Counted from the stretch's first letter, positions 1 through 10,983 are shown. The stretch: DNA of 64,000 bases from Littorina saxatilis (GCF_037325665.1 NC_090250.1:47645627-47709626), one strand, 5' to 3'. Numbers and translations: made by a program. The notes: a model not told the origin generated them from the letters alone.

Positions 1-20
1 ATATAAGACTTCATATAACC
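1..20 (+). mobile_element. 3'-terminal scrap of a tRNA-headed SINE
   Basis: The first ~19 bases are the reverse complement of the tail-proximal sequence of the SINE at 24.23 kb (GTTATATGAAGTC followed by TTATAT). The window therefore opens on the end of a dispersed SINE copy. Confidence 0.45.
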
Positions 21-350
21 CATACTTGTCGGTCGCCCTATGCCTAAGTGGAATGTTTTGTATAATGGGAGCTTTAGGGCAACATTTGGCTTTAACACAC
101 ACACACGTACATATATAGATTGGTTGAATTTAGAATAAAAAGAAAGTATGTAAAAGTCACAACATTCTTACACGTACTCGCATTCACTACCAAGAAACTG
201 TTAATTTTTAGGATAGTTGGACATTAACTACAGTACCTGTGTAATCCAGAAAAACACACAAGATAAGCACATAATTGAGGCAAGTCAGGACCATTATGAT
301 GATCTGTGTCAAAAGCATCACATTTATTTTAACACGAATATTTATTGGAC

Positions 351-640
351 CATAGTGGCCGAGTGGGCTGCTTGCAGTCTCACTCAATGACAAAGTTAAG
401 CAATGCCGAGCCTAGCCAAGTACTTGGATAAGTGACTGTCTGAGTTGTACACTGCTGTTAACTTGACCCCTCATGGAGGGCGGTGTCTCACTACTCTTTG
501 GATGAGATTTTAAAGGGAGGTCTATTCAGTATTCTGAGTACATATATGCACTCAAAATCAAGCTTGGACTTGATCCTGACGCCAATGTCCAACTCGGGTC
601 AATGCAACCTGCAGAAACACACCCAGCATGCATCATAGTC
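351..640 (+). mobile_element. SINE with 5S-rRNA-like head (unit I)
   Basis: Positions ~351-462 resemble a eukaryotic 5S rRNA: GGACCATA near the start, then AAAGTTAAGCAATGCCGAGC and GTACTTGGATAAGTGAC, which correspond to the internal promoter boxes A and C. The body downstream contains GGATGAGATTTTAAA, a core also seen in altered form in the tRNA-headed SINE at 24.5 kb. This fits the SINE3 class (5S-derived heads). It is too diverged to be a functional 5S gene. Copies lie at 5390-5680 and, truncated, at 10085-10150. Confidence 0.6.
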
Positions 641-839
641 TCAGAATAATCAAAATGATGATTGTGGAGACTCAACGAAAGGCAGGTGTGCTAAGCTGCC
701 ATAGTATTATGGGAAATGATTCTATTGTTATTGCAAATTTGTCTGGAAGCATGTGTCGACATAAGCTTGTATGTCTGCTTGATAGAGAATGGGATCTGGG
801 TTGTCAGTAAAATGAAATTTGAGATTTTAAAAGAATCAC

Positions 840-1020
840 CAAACCTTAGGGCGACAAAATATAAGTTGAAAGTATTGTACAATTGGAGCTTTACCTTTAG
901 GACGACATTTGGTTGACCTAACTCCCCTATAGGATTTAACACAATATATATATATATGTTATAATTTTGGTTGCCCTAATCAAAAGTATTGTATAATGGG
1001 AGCTTTAGGGCGACATTTGG
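840..1020 (+). repeat. AGGGCGAC / GTCGCCCT short inverted-repeat family
   Basis: Two neighbouring copies of a short repeat. The second (about 969-1015) is bounded by TTGCCCTAA and TTAGGGCGAC (GTCGCCCTAA in sister copies), so it can fold on itself. About eleven copies occur between 25 and 10260: near 25, 840, 969, 1715, 2580, 2795, 5060, 5878, 5996, 6105 and 10165. Most end CTCCCCTGT followed by a TTAACACACACGCA-like tail. I cannot place it in a known superfamily. Confidence 0.6.
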
Positions 1021-1094
1021 CGAATTGGATCTGGGTTGTTACTAAAATGACATTTTACTTTTTTGAGATTTTTTTTTTTATACACGTTTTTATT

Positions 1095-1646
1095 GAGTCA
1101 CTTGAGAAAAAGTGACTCTATGTAATCGGTCAGTGTTAGTCTGTCCGGCCGGCCGTCCGGCCGGCCGTCCGTAGACACCACCTTAACGTTGGACTTTTCT
1201 CGGAAACTATCAAAGCGATCGGGCTCATATTTTGTTTAGTCGTGACCTCCAATGACCTCTACACTTTAACGATGGTTTCGTTGACCTTTGACCTTTTTCA
1301 AGGTCACAGGTCAGCGTCAAAGGAAAAATTAGACATTTTATATCTTTGACAAAGTTCATCGGATGTGATTGAAACTGTGTAGGATTATTCTTTACATCAA
1401 AGTATTTACATCTGTAGCCTTTTACGAACGTTATCAGAAAAACAAGGGAGATAACTAGCCTTTTCTGTTCGGCAACACACAACTTAACGTTGGGCTTTTC
1501 TCGGAAACTATAAAAGTGACCGGGCTCAAATTTTATGTGAACGTGACTCATTGTGTTGTGAATAGCAATTTCTTCCTGTCCATCTGATGCCTCATATAAT
1601 ATTCAGAACTGCGAAAGTGACTCGATCGAGCGTTTGCTCTTCTTGT
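1095..1646 (-). mobile_element. ACAAGA-hairpin element, type B
   Basis: On the minus strand it starts ACAAGAAGAGCAAACGCTC, a small hairpin (GAGC/GCTC), and ends with a 9-bp stem hairpin (GAGTCACTT/AAGTGACTC). A GGCCGGCCGTCC-rich block precedes the end. A near-identical plus-strand copy lies at 16804-17371. There is no coding capacity beyond a shared spurious 108-codon frame. It is non-autonomous and its superfamily is unknown. Confidence 0.7.
1282..1294 (-). promoter_or_regulatory. Perfect DR1 nuclear-receptor motif inside a mobile element
   Basis: TGACCTTTGACCT on the plus strand is AGGTCAAAGGTCA on the minus strand, the consensus direct repeat with 1-bp spacing bound by HNF4, COUP-TF and RXR heterodimers. 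It is kept in the sister copy at 17156-17168. Function is not shown. Confidence 0.5.
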
Positions 1647-1803
1647 TTCTTCTTGGTACACGACATCAACATCAGACAGCAACACTTTTTTTTAGATTTG
1701 AAAGGAAGCACCAAACCTTAGGGCGAAAAAAATATGTGAAAGTATTGTACAATAGGAGCTTTAGGATGACATTTGGTCGACCTAGCTCCCCTGTGGGATT
1801 TAA

Positions 1804-2534
1804 AGGCAGAGTAAGCCTCCCGTAAACCATCACAGATGCGGTCAGGCTTTTACACACAGTACAAACACCATTTCCTTTAAACACTCACCAATTGAGAACA
1901 TCCTAGGTGCCCTCCGTAAAGAGCGAACAATTTTCAAAGAATTTATTTTTGCGTGGTTTATCTTACCCCTGAGCCATCGTGAACCCGTGTGATCCAGTTT
2001 TCCCTTTCACAATGCAGTCGTCATAGTTAGTCATTTGAATGCGACTCGACGTGAGCTTATCTACAATAGCACGTTTTTTTTATGCACGAAACAACGGCTG
2101 TGGTTCACAAGAACTCTCGCGATGGCTTTTGACTGTTGAGAGGAACGGCGATTTGCACTGATAAACCGGCCGTCGTCTGCTACGACCCTTGCGTGACCCT
2201 GCTTCCGGGCTTTTCTTTTTTTAAACTTTCACAACTTCGAATTGTTCTGATCTTGTCTTGATGAAAAACGAATTCTTTTATGATTAAAGAATGTTTGTGT
2301 AACAAGCTGTCAATTTATTATTTAGATTTTAAAAGTTAGGTCTAGCGCAAAAACGAGGCGCCGTTGTTGTTAACGGAACAAGTCTACGAAAATAAATTCT
2401 TTGAAAATGTCTCACGCTCGACAGAAAGCAGCCAGGATGTTCCCGTTCGGTGAGCGTTCAAATGGAAGTATGCTTGTACTGTATTTAGACGCTCGGGGAG
2501 CTCTGTGATGGTTTACGGGAGGCTTACTGTGCCT
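1804..2534 (+). mobile_element. TTAA-flanked long-TIR MITE, copy 1
   Basis: The element starts AGGCAGAGTAAGCCTCCCG, ends with the inverted CGGGAGGCTTACTGTGCCT, and is flanked by TTAA at 1800-1803 and 2535-2538. Inverted arms are ~140 bp. The target was a GGGATTTAACACACA sequence whose uninterrupted form is still present near 2880, so the empty site is visible. TTAA duplication is used by Kolobok and piggyBac elements, and an AGG start fits Kolobok better. No transposase is encoded. Confidence 0.8.
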
Positions 2535-3109
2535 TTAACACACATGCATAATATATATATATATATATATGTTATAATTTTGGTCGCCCTAATCAAAAGT
2601 ATTGTATAATGGGAGCGTTAGGGCGACATTTGGCGAATTGGATCTGGGTTGTTACTAAAAAAAAATGACATATTACTTTTTTGAGAATTTTATTTTTTCA
2701 GTTTTTTTTTTTTTATACACGTTTTTATTTCTTTTTGGTACACGACATCAACATCAGACAACAACACTTTTTTGAGATTTGAAAGGAAGTACCAAACCTT
2801 AGGGCGAAAGAAAATACGTTGAAAGTATTGTACAATAGGAGCTTTAGGATGACATTTGGTCGATCGACCTAGCTCCCCTGTGGGATTTAACACACACGCA
2901 TGTATATATATATGTTAAAAATGGTGTGAATGTGATCATACTTTCTCCAAGTCCTTTTTCAAAAATTGACCCGATATTCCGATCTACTTACAAATACCTT
3001 TTGGGGTTTTAAATTGTGATGTTTTAGTTTAAATAAAAGTTCCACATGATTCTATGCTCCGCCTTGCAAGAGACATCACATTAACTTAACTGTGAATATT
3101 TTGTTTTAG

Positions 3110-3215
3110 GATGAAGACTACTGTCAGGAGAGTGATTTTGATTCTGATAGCACACCTTCTTCCTGCGATTACCCTATGCTGTCACCACCTGCACAAAGGA
3201 AGAAAACTTGCCAAG
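3110..3215 (+). CDS. Exon A1 of repeated-module gene (acidic, Ser-rich; nuclear-protein-like)
   Basis: The exon lies between TTTGTTTTAG and GTAAAAG. In the chosen frame it encodes 35 residues, beginning DEDYCQESDFDSDS and ending SPPAQRKKTCQ, plus one base (phase 1). Related exons sit at 7951-8059 and 11224-11344, and all length differences are multiples of three, as expected for coding DNA. The acidic/serine stretch followed by a basic KRKK cluster suggests a nuclear, activation-domain-like segment. The frame was chosen because it stays open through exons B and C and, in unit III, into the finger exon. A second open frame starting at ATG (3111) reads like a signal peptide but meets an early stop in exon B. 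I do not recognise the gene. Confidence 0.6.
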
Positions 3216-3983
3216 GTAAAAGTCAATGAAAGAAACTGTGAGAAGTAGTAACTCACTGACTGCGACAATTCATGGTTGACCAATTTACTTAAAATTCAGC
3301 TTTCCTGAGCCAGAAACCACAACTTGGTCTATAGTTCAGGACATTTCCTAGTCGAGTTGCAATCAATTATTGTACTATCAAGGAAACAGTTTCTTGTGTA
3401 AAGAATTTAACATGCTATACGGTGTTGTTGCCAGGCCTCGGTCTTTTGTCTGTGACGCATTCCTTTCTGATTTGACGCATTGGACCTAGCCTTGTCCGGT
3501 CGATGGACCGATAGTTTTTACGTTTTGGTGGTCAACTGACCGATACATATTCGTACAAGGCGGACAAGGTCTGCAATGAATGGAATGGGAGTTGCAAAGT
3601 CGGAAAACAAACCCCGATCGAAATGCTCATGTTTGCTACGAGTGAAAAATGCACTCGGTGCCGACTCTGTGTTTGTCGTCATTGACTCTGTGTTTGTCGT
3701 CTTTGACACTCGAGGCTGCGTTTACGGAAATACCCGTTCCAGCCGGTGTACCTAATTATCGAAAACGGCGCAAACAGCGGAAATTTCATCAATATAATAT
3801 TACGGCATGGTAATTTGGACCTATTGTTTTTTTAAAGTCAGGACATTTGGACTTATTGTGTTTTTTTAGGGAGGTCCAAATGACCTATTGTTTTCTTAGG
3901 CTGGCAACAACACTGGCTATACTTTTTCCCACATAAAAAAGACTTGTGCCCATTGTGATATGTACATTGTACTTGTTTGACAG

Positions 3984-4160
3984 GCATGGTTACAACAAGT
4001 CAGCAAAGTCTGGTTTTCTCGATGGCTGGTTGGCACCCCGTTGCCTTGGCACCTCAAGCAATGATGTTGCCAGCGCAGTCTGTGTCTCGTCTTACGTCTC
4101 CCAACAATGTCCAGCTTCCCACCGACCTTACTGTCCTTCAGCAGCAGCTCAGGACTACAG
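3984..4160 (+). CDS. Exon B1 of repeated-module gene
   Basis: It follows TTGTTTGACAG and ends before GTATGTT. It is 177 nt, so phase 1 in and phase 1 out, and can be included or skipped without changing frame. It encodes about 59 residues starting GMVTTSQQSLVFSMAGWHP and rich in Gln, Ser, Pro and Met, with no catalytic motif visible. The copy in unit II (8850-9026) differs by essentially one base. Low-complexity Gln/Ser/Pro content is typical of transcription-factor linkers, but that is inference. Another frame is also open across the exon. Confidence 0.55.
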
Positions 4161-4780
4161 GTATGTTATTCTTCAGCGTGTGGCATCACCGTATTTGATC
4201 TTTTACCCTTGTTAAATGCTTCTCATTCAAGTCACTGCACAGCAGAACATGCATGAACTTTTAAAACCAGCTCGCTGCACAATTGTTAAGTACCTATTTT
4301 ATGAAGCAACTGCTTGTTTGCGAAAATGAGTGTGCCTGCATCAATACTACGTGTTTATCACTAAATCAGTGACTGATTAGACCGTCCTTCCGGAGGGTGA
4401 AATGAATAGGCTAAAGTTGCTGATGCGACCCCCATTCATATTTCACACTGTCAGACTGTACGGTAGGCTACGGTTCATGTTGGTTGATAAATATTGGCTT
4501 CAAATTGGTACCCTTGAAAATGACAGAAGGCCGCCTTACAATTCTTAAACTTCTTGAGTTTCTACTTTTGTGACATGACGTGACCGAGTTTTGTATGAAG
4601 TGAAGAAACGAGATCAGTTGTATTGATCTGTTCAAAGCGTGGAAAGCTCAATTTCCATCAGGCAAAAACAACAACAAAGAGGTGGATCCTCAGCTGGGCC
4701 AAAGAAAAAGGCGGTTCGGGAACAGGAATTCCTTTCAAAGTATGTGTCAGTAAAAAGATGACCTGATTTTTTTTCATCAG

Positions 4781-4890
4781 CCTCATCTGGAGATGTACCG
4801 CTACCACCAGCCTCATCTGGAGATGTACCGCTACCACCAGCCTCATCTGGAGATGTACCGATAAAACCAGCCTCTTCTGGAGATGAACAG
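4781..4890 (+). CDS. Exon C1 with 30-bp in-frame repeat (ASSGDVPLPP)
   Basis: The exon is bounded by TTTTCATCAG and GTACGAAAAG. Entering in phase 1 it reads ASSGDVPLPP repeats and ends SSGDEQ in phase 0. The repeat is a coding minisatellite with a 30-bp unit. Unit II has one more unit and lacks one base near the donor. Ending in phase 0, C1 could splice into A2, which begins with a whole codon, so a read-through model A1-B1-C1-A2-B2-C2 is possible at this junction. Confidence 0.55.
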
Positions 4891-5389
4891 GTACGAAAAG
4901 CCTTGCGATTTGAACTAACTCACGGGTTACCTACTTCCTGAATTTGACTCTCCGGATGACTTTTTTAACTTTTCACAGGAAATGGGAATTGGGCCCCGCC
5001 ACACCCCCCCCCCCCCCCCCCCCGGGGGTAATTATTGTCAGTCCAATGGAAGCACAAATACTATGGTCATCCTAAGTGGAAAGTAGTGTATAATGGGATC
5101 TTTAGGGCGACATTTGGTCGACTTAACTCCCCTGTAAGCTTTAACACATACACATGTATATTGGTTGAATTTAGAATAAAAAGAAAGTATGTAAAAGGCA
5201 CAACATTCTTACACGTACTTGCATTCACCACCAAGAAACTGTTAATTTTTAGGATAGTTGGACATTAACTACGGTACCTGTGTAATCCAGAAAAACACAC
5301 AAGATAAGCACATAAATGAGGCAAGTCAGGACCATTATGATGATCTGTGTCAAAAGCATCACATTTATTTTAACACGAATATTTATTGG

Positions 5390-5680
5390 ACCATAGTGGC
5401 CGAGTGGGCGGCTTGCAGTCTCACTCAATGACAAAGTTAAGCAATGCCGAGCCTAGGCAGTACTTGGATAAGTGACTGTCTGAGTTGTACACTGCTGTTA
5501 ACTTGACCCCACATGGAGGGCGGTGTCTCACTACTCTTTGGGATGAGATTTTAAACTGAGGTCTATTCAGTATTCTGAGTACATATGCCCTCAAAATCAT
5601 GCTTGGACTTGATCCTGACGCCAATGTCCAACTCGGGTCAATGCAACCCGCAGAAACACACCCAGCATGCATCATAGTCT
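5390..5680 (+). mobile_element. SINE with 5S-rRNA-like head (unit II)
   Basis: Duplicate of the SINE at 351-640. It is slightly closer to 5S rRNA (GCCTAGGCAGTACTTGGAT) and keeps TTTGGGATGAGATTTTAAA in the body. It was copied with the module rather than inserted separately. Confidence 0.6.
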
Positions 5681-6223
5681 CAGAATAATCAGAATGATGA
5701 TTGTGGAGACTCAAGGAAAGGCAGGTGTACTAAGCTGCCATGGTATTATGGGAAAAGGTTCTATTGTTATTGCAAATTTGTCTGGAAGCATGTGTCGACA
5801 TTAGCTTGTATGTCTGCTTGATAGGCAATGTGATCTGGGTTGTCAGTAAAAATGAAATTTGAGATTTGAAAAGAATCACCAAACCTTAGGGCGACAGAAT
5901 ATAAGTTGAAAGTATTGTACAATTGGAGCTTTAGGACGACATTTGGTCGACCTAGCTCCCCTGTAGGATTTAGCACAATATATGTTATATTTTTGGTCGC
6001 CCTAATCAAAAGTATTGTATAATGGGAGCTTTAGGGCGACATTTGGTGAATTGGATCTGGGTTGTCACTAAAATGACATTTGAGATTTGAAAGGAAGCAC
6101 CAAACCTTAGGGCGAAAGAAAATACATTGAAAGTATTGTACAATTGCTGAATTGGAGCTTTAGGATGACATATGTTCGACCTAGCTCCCCTGTGGAATTT
6201 GACACACACGCATATTATATATA

Positions 6224-7739
6224 CTGTTCAAAAAAAGAAACGCATAGTTGCTACTTGCCAAATTTGTTTTATTTTTCGAAAAAAATAACAGAAAATCCAA
6301 TATTTAGATTATTTGTTTGAATTTTGGTATGGACACAGTTGAATGCACACACAGTTCATTTGCATCTTCAAATCAATCAGTCAATCAATACGATTGGGTG
6401 CCGAGGCTGTCAAGTCAGTAGGGGGTGTGACTGCCTTGAGCAGCAACAACTGCCCGGCACCTTCTGGGCATGGACTGGATCAGATGCCGGATATCTTGCT
6501 GTGGGATGGTGTCCCACTCCTCCTGAAGTGCCTGCAATAGATCGCGGTGATTTGCTGGCGCTTCTTCTTGCCTGCGCACACGTCTGTCCAATTCATCCCA
6601 GAGGTGTTCTATCGGGTTCATGTCTGGCGACATGGATGGCCAGGGAAGCACCTGGACATGGTGGTCGGTGAGGAACTGGGTGGTGAGTCGTGCTGTGTGC
6701 GGGCGAGCGTTGTCCTGCTGGAATATGGCATCCTGGTCAGCCAGAAGAGGAAGGGCGTGTGGGCGCAGAATTTCCTCCACGTATCGCTGGGCAGTTATGC
6801 GCCCTTGGACGTGCACCAGGGTGCTCCTTCCAGCGGTATTGATCGCCCCCACACCATGACGCCTCCACCACCATGAATGGGTGCCTCATCCACACAGTTG
6901 GGCGCGTAACGTTCGTTTACTCTCCGGTAGACCCTCCTCCGACCATCATGTCGCTGGAGCAGGAAGTAGGACTCGTCGCTGAACCACACGTGTCTCCAGT
7001 GATTCCGGACGGTCCAGCGAAGGTGCTGGTTGCCCCACTGCACTCGGTTCTGGCGATGGCGGCGGGTGAGGACAGCTCCTCTGTGAGGTCTGCGAGCTCT
7101 CAAACCAGCTTTATGCAGGCGGTACTGCACGGTCTGGTCCGATAATCGGTGTGGCCCGGGGAGAGCCTGGACAGAAGATGAGGCCGACAGGAAACGATTC
7201 CGGAGGTGGCGGAGCCGTATGAAACGGTCCTGAGCAGCAGTTGTCGCCCTTGGTCTTCCCGCTCGTGGCAAGTCAGCAACGGAGCCAGTGGCTTGAAACC
7301 TGACCCACAGTCTACTGATGGTGCCCTGGGACACGTGGAAGTGCCTGGCGATTGCACTTTGACTTTGGCCTGCTTGTAAACGACCCAATGCAATTTGGCG
7401 GTCTTCTCTGCTCAATCGGGCCATCTTTCGTCGCTGAATTGTCGTCTGATTTCTTTGTGGCGAACAATCCGCTTTTATGGGTTTTGGAAGACATGGTGAG
7501 AGCTCAATATTCCCCGAGTTTCACGAGATTACACTGAAGCATGACGAGTGGTCATGCCAAATGAGCAATTTTGACATTGTAGCCACTGATAACGCATGCG
7601 TCACGTGCAGAGCTCACTTGTGGCAATGGACGAAAGGTCGACGACCAGATAAACATTTTCTGCAGTTTGGTGGATATCCTTGTAGCCATATAACTAAATT
7701 AACCAAATATTACAAGCTATGCGTTTCTTTTTTGAACAG
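6224..7739 (-). mobile_element. Tc1/mariner transposon, complete ends
   Basis: Terminal inverted repeats CTGTTCAAAAAAAGAAACG (left) and the inverted CTGTTCAAAAAAGAAACG (right) are flanked by TA at 6222-6223 and 7740-7741. Length is 1516 bp, normal for Tc1. It contains one transposase gene on the minus strand. It sits in unit II only, so it arrived after the module duplication. Confidence 0.9.
6415..7424 (-). pseudogene. Tc1-family transposase, one frameshift
   Basis: Cut-and-paste transposase acting in the nucleus on its own inverted repeats. The N-terminal 209 codons (7424 to 6795) carry two helix-turn-helix regions (MARLSREDRQIALGRL at the start, the GRPRAT hinge near residue 55) and the first catalytic Asp in WFSDESYF. 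The rest continues in another frame (6852 to 6415) with the second Asp in QQDNARPHTA and the catalytic Glu in NPIEHLWDEL, so the catalytic triad is DD34E-like. The frames meet at the GVMVWG motif near 6845, where a run of G has lost one base. Apart from this frameshift the gene looks whole and recently active. Confidence 0.88.
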
Positions 7740-7950
7740 TATATATATGATAATGTCAAAAATGGTGTGAATGTGTTCATACTTTCTCCAAGTCCTTTTA
7801 CTGAAAAGGACCTTTGACTCGATATTCCGATCTACTTACGCATACTCTTTGGGGTTTACATTGTGATGTTTAAATAAAAGTTCCACATGATTCTATGCTC
7901 CGCCTTGCAAGAGACATCACATTAACTTAACTGTGAATATTTTGTTTTAG

Positions 7951-8059
7951 GATGAAGACTTATACCGTCCGGAGAGTGATTTTGATTCTGATAGCACACC
8001 TTCTTCCTGCGATTACCCTATGCTGTCACCACCTGCACAAAGGAAGAAAACTTGCCAAG
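7951..8059 (+). CDS. Exon A2 of repeated-module gene
   Basis: Second copy of exon A, from TTTTGTTTTAG to GTAAAAG, 109 nt (36 codons plus one base). It reads DEDLYRPESDFDSDS and then ends with the same SPPAQRKKTCQ. It is 3 nt longer than A1 and 12 nt shorter than A3. Conservation of frame and of both splice sites argues that it is, or recently was, used. Confidence 0.58.
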
Positions 8060-8849
8060 GTAAAAGTCAATGAAAGAAACTGTGAGAAGTAGTAACTCAC
8101 TCACTGCGACAACTCATGGATGACCAATTTACTTAACTCATGGATGACCAATTTACTTAAGATTCAACTCTCCTGAGCCAGAAACCACAACTTGGTCTAT
8201 AGTTCAGGACATTTCCTAGTCAAGTTGCAATCATTTATTGTACTATCAAGGAAACAGTTTCTTGTGTAAAGAATTTAACATGCTATACAGTGTTCTTGCC
8301 AGGCCTTGGTCTTCGGTCTCTGACGCATTCCTTTCTGATTTGACGCATTGGACCTAGCCTTGTCCGGTCGATGGACCGATAGTTTTTACGTTTTGGTGGT
8401 CAACTGACCGATACATATTCGTACAAGGCGGACAAGGTCTGCAATGAATGGAATGGGAGTTGCAAAGTCGGAAAACAAACCCCGATCGAAATGCTCATGT
8501 TTGCTACGAGTGAAAAATGCACTCGGTGCCGACTCTGTGTTTGTCGTCATTGACTCTGTGTTTGTCGTCATTGACACTCGAGGCTGCGTTTACGGAAATA
8601 CCCGTTCCAGCCGGTGTACCTAATTATCGAAAACGGCGCAAACAGCGGAAATTTCATCAATATAATACTACGGCATGGTAATTTGGACCTATTGTTTTTT
8701 TAAAGCCAGGACATTTGGACTTATTGGTTTTTTTTAGGGAGGTCCAAATGACCTATTGTCTTCTTAGGCTGGCAACAACACTGGCTATACTTTTTCCCAC
8801 ATAAAACAGACTTGTGCCCATTGTGATATACATTGTACTTGTTTGACAG

Positions 8850-9026
8850 GCATGGTTACAACAAGTCAGCAAAGTCTGGTTTTCTCGATGGCTGGTTGGC
8901 ACCCCGTTGCCTTGGCACCTCAAGCAATGATGTTGCCAGCGCAGTCTGTGTCTCGTCTTACGTCTCCCAACAATGTCCAGCTTCCCACCGACCTTACTGT
9001 CCTTCAGCAGCAGCTCAGGACTCCAG
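8850..9026 (+). CDS. Exon B2 of repeated-module gene
   Basis: A 177-nt copy of B1 with identical splice sites. The only change I see is near the donor (ACTCCAG in place of ACTACAG). The low divergence of the exon relative to the surrounding introns suggests constraint or recent conversion. Function unknown. Confidence 0.55.
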
Positions 9027-9621
9027 GTATGTTATTCTTCAGCGTGTGGCATCACCGTATTTGATCTTTTACCCTTGTTAAATGCTTCTCATTCAAGTCA
9101 CTGCACAGCAGAACATGCATGCACTTTTAAAACCAGCTTGCTGCACAATTGTTAAGTACCTATTTTATGAAGCAACTGCTTGTTTGCGAAAATGAGTGTG
9201 CCTGCATCGATACTACGTGTTTATCACTAAATCAGTGTCTGATAAGACCGTCCATCCGGAGGGTGAAATGAATAGGCTAAAGTTGCTGATGCGACCCTCA
9301 TTCACATTTCACACTGTTAGACTGTACGGTAGGCTACGGTTCATGTTGGTTAATAAATATTGGCTTCAAATTGGTACCCTTGAAAATGACAGAAGGCCGC
9401 CTTACAATTCTTAAACTTCTTGAGTTTCTACTTTTGTGACATGACGTGGCGAGTCTCGTATGAAGTGACGAAACGAGATCAGTTGTATTGATCTGTTCAA
9501 AGCGTGGAAAGCTCAATTTCCATCATGTAAAAACAACAACAAAGAAAAAGGCGGTTCGTGAACAGGAATTCCTTTCAAAGTTTGTGTCAGTAAAAAGATG
9601 ACCTGATTTATTTCTCATCAG

Positions 9622-9760
9622 CCTCATCTGGAGATGTACCGCTACCACCAGCCTCATCTGGAGATGTACCGCTACCACCAGCCTCATCTGGAGATGTACC
9701 GCTACCACCAGCCTCATTTGGAGATGTACCGATAAAACCAGCCTCATCTGGAGATGACAG
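9622..9760 (+). CDS. Exon C2, one repeat unit longer and out of phase with C1
   Basis: Bounded by TCTCATCAG and GTACGAAAAG, 139 nt. It carries one more ASSGDVPLPP unit than C1 (one unit has TTTGG for TCTGG). Close to the donor it reads GGAGATGACAG where C1 has GGAGATGAACAG, so it leaves in phase 2 instead of phase 0. Read into A3 this would force a different frame. Either unit II is decaying here, or its downstream partner differs. Confidence 0.5.
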
Positions 9761-10263
9761 GTACGAAAAGCCTCGCGATTTGAACTAACTCACGGGTTAC
9801 CTACTTCCTGAATTTGACTCTCCGGATGACTTTTTAACTTTATAAGCCTGTGATTAAGGTGACCCACAAACTGTTACCAGACACTCCCTGGACTTATATT
9901 AAGCCTAGTGCAGAACCGCGCGAGGTGACATGTGACTCATTTCGTGGTGGAGGGTCACATTTTAAGGATTTTTTGCATTTTACTTCAGTATCTGTGTAAT
10001 CCAGAAAAGACACAAGATAAGCGCATAATTGAGGAGAGTCGGGACCATTATGATGATCTGTGTCAAAAGCACATTGAACACGACTATTAATGGGACCATA
10101 GTGGCCGAGTGGGCGACTTGCAGTCTCACTCTATGACAAAGTTAAGCAATTTGAGATTTAAATAGAAGCACCAAACCTTAGGGCGACTGAAAATAAGAAA
10201 AGTATTGCATGATTAGAGCTTTAGGACGACATTTGATCAACCTAGGTCCCCTGTTGAATTTAA

Positions 10264-10983
10264 AGGCACACGCAGCTTCCCGTAAACCATCACAGACACT
10301 GTCAGGCTTTTACACACAGTACAAACACCCTTGCATTTCAACACTCACCACTTGAGAACATCGTAGGTGCCCTCCGAAAAGAGCGAGCACTTATGAACGA
10401 ATTTATTTTTGCGTGGCCAGCCGGATTGTCTGATCAGACAATGGGATGGCTCGTTTTGGCGCTAGACCTAACTTATACTAATAAATTGACAGCTTGTTAC
10501 ACAAATATTCTTAAATAATTCTTTTTTCATTAAGACAAAATCAGTAAAACTCGAAGATTTTAAAGTTTAAAAACTAGCCCTGAAGCGTGTCCTGCAAAAC
10601 GTGTTTCTCGTAGCAGACGAATGTTCAGCATGTCGCCAGTTTCTTTGAACGGTCAGCCGACACCATTCACTTCGTGTGACTCGCAGCCATTTGTTGCGTT
10701 TTAGATAACGAGCCATGGCAGATACAGCGAGTCGCATTGAAATCAAGGACTGACTACTAAATTGTGAGAAAAAAAGGGAAAGTAGATCACATGGGTTCAC
10801 GATGGCTCAGGGGTTAGATTAACCACGAAAACAGGTGTGTGGTTTACTCGAGCTAAACAAAAAAACTGTGTCATTTAATGCTATTCACTAAATGCTATTG
10901 CAAGTGTGTTCGATAAGGTTAGAACTGCTTTTTCATGAAAAGATTTGAATCGTTCTGTAAACCATTTGGGACGGACTGGGGCT
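10264..10983 (+). mobile_element. TTAA-flanked long-TIR MITE, copy 2 (right arm decayed)
   Basis: The left end AGGCACACGCAGCTTCCCG and the TTAA flanks (10260-10263 and 10984-10987) are visible, at the same position within the host repeat as copy 1. The interior is inverted relative to copy 1 and the right arm is barely recognisable, so this copy is older or rearranged. Confidence 0.65.

Larger units (their letters stand above)
25..4975 (+). repeat. Tandem module, unit I (~5 kb, contains exons A1-B1-C1)
   Basis: This stretch is repeated at 5050-9838 in the same order: the 5S-like SINE, an AGGGCGAC-repeat block, exon A, a TGACGCAT-rich spacer, exon B, then exon C. Homologous blocks are offset by 5041 bp at the left and 4868 bp at the right. 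The offset is explained by different later insertions: unit I has elements at 1095-1646 and 1804-2534, unit II has a Tc1 element at 6224-7739. Only scattered substitutions separate the units. Confidence 0.85.
5050..9838 (+). repeat. Tandem module, unit II
   Basis: Second copy of the module at 25-4975, holding A2, B2 and C2. It starts just after a poly-C/G junction at ~5006-5030. Its main difference from unit I is the 1.5-kb Tc1 insertion at 6224-7739 and the lack of the insertions found at 1.1-2.5 kb. It is followed by a more diverged third unit (9985-12475). Confidence 0.85.

Noticed and set aside
380-462. Functional 5S rRNA gene
   Set aside because: Too many differences in the stem regions, no terminator T-run at the expected end, and a SINE body follows.
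1225-1551. 108-codon frame present twice (also 16899-17225)
   Set aside because: It lies inside a non-coding type B element. Duplication of the element explains its repetition, and the predicted peptide has no domain features.
6343-7537. Plus-strand frames of 60-115 codons
   Set aside because: Antisense shadows of the Tc1 transposase.
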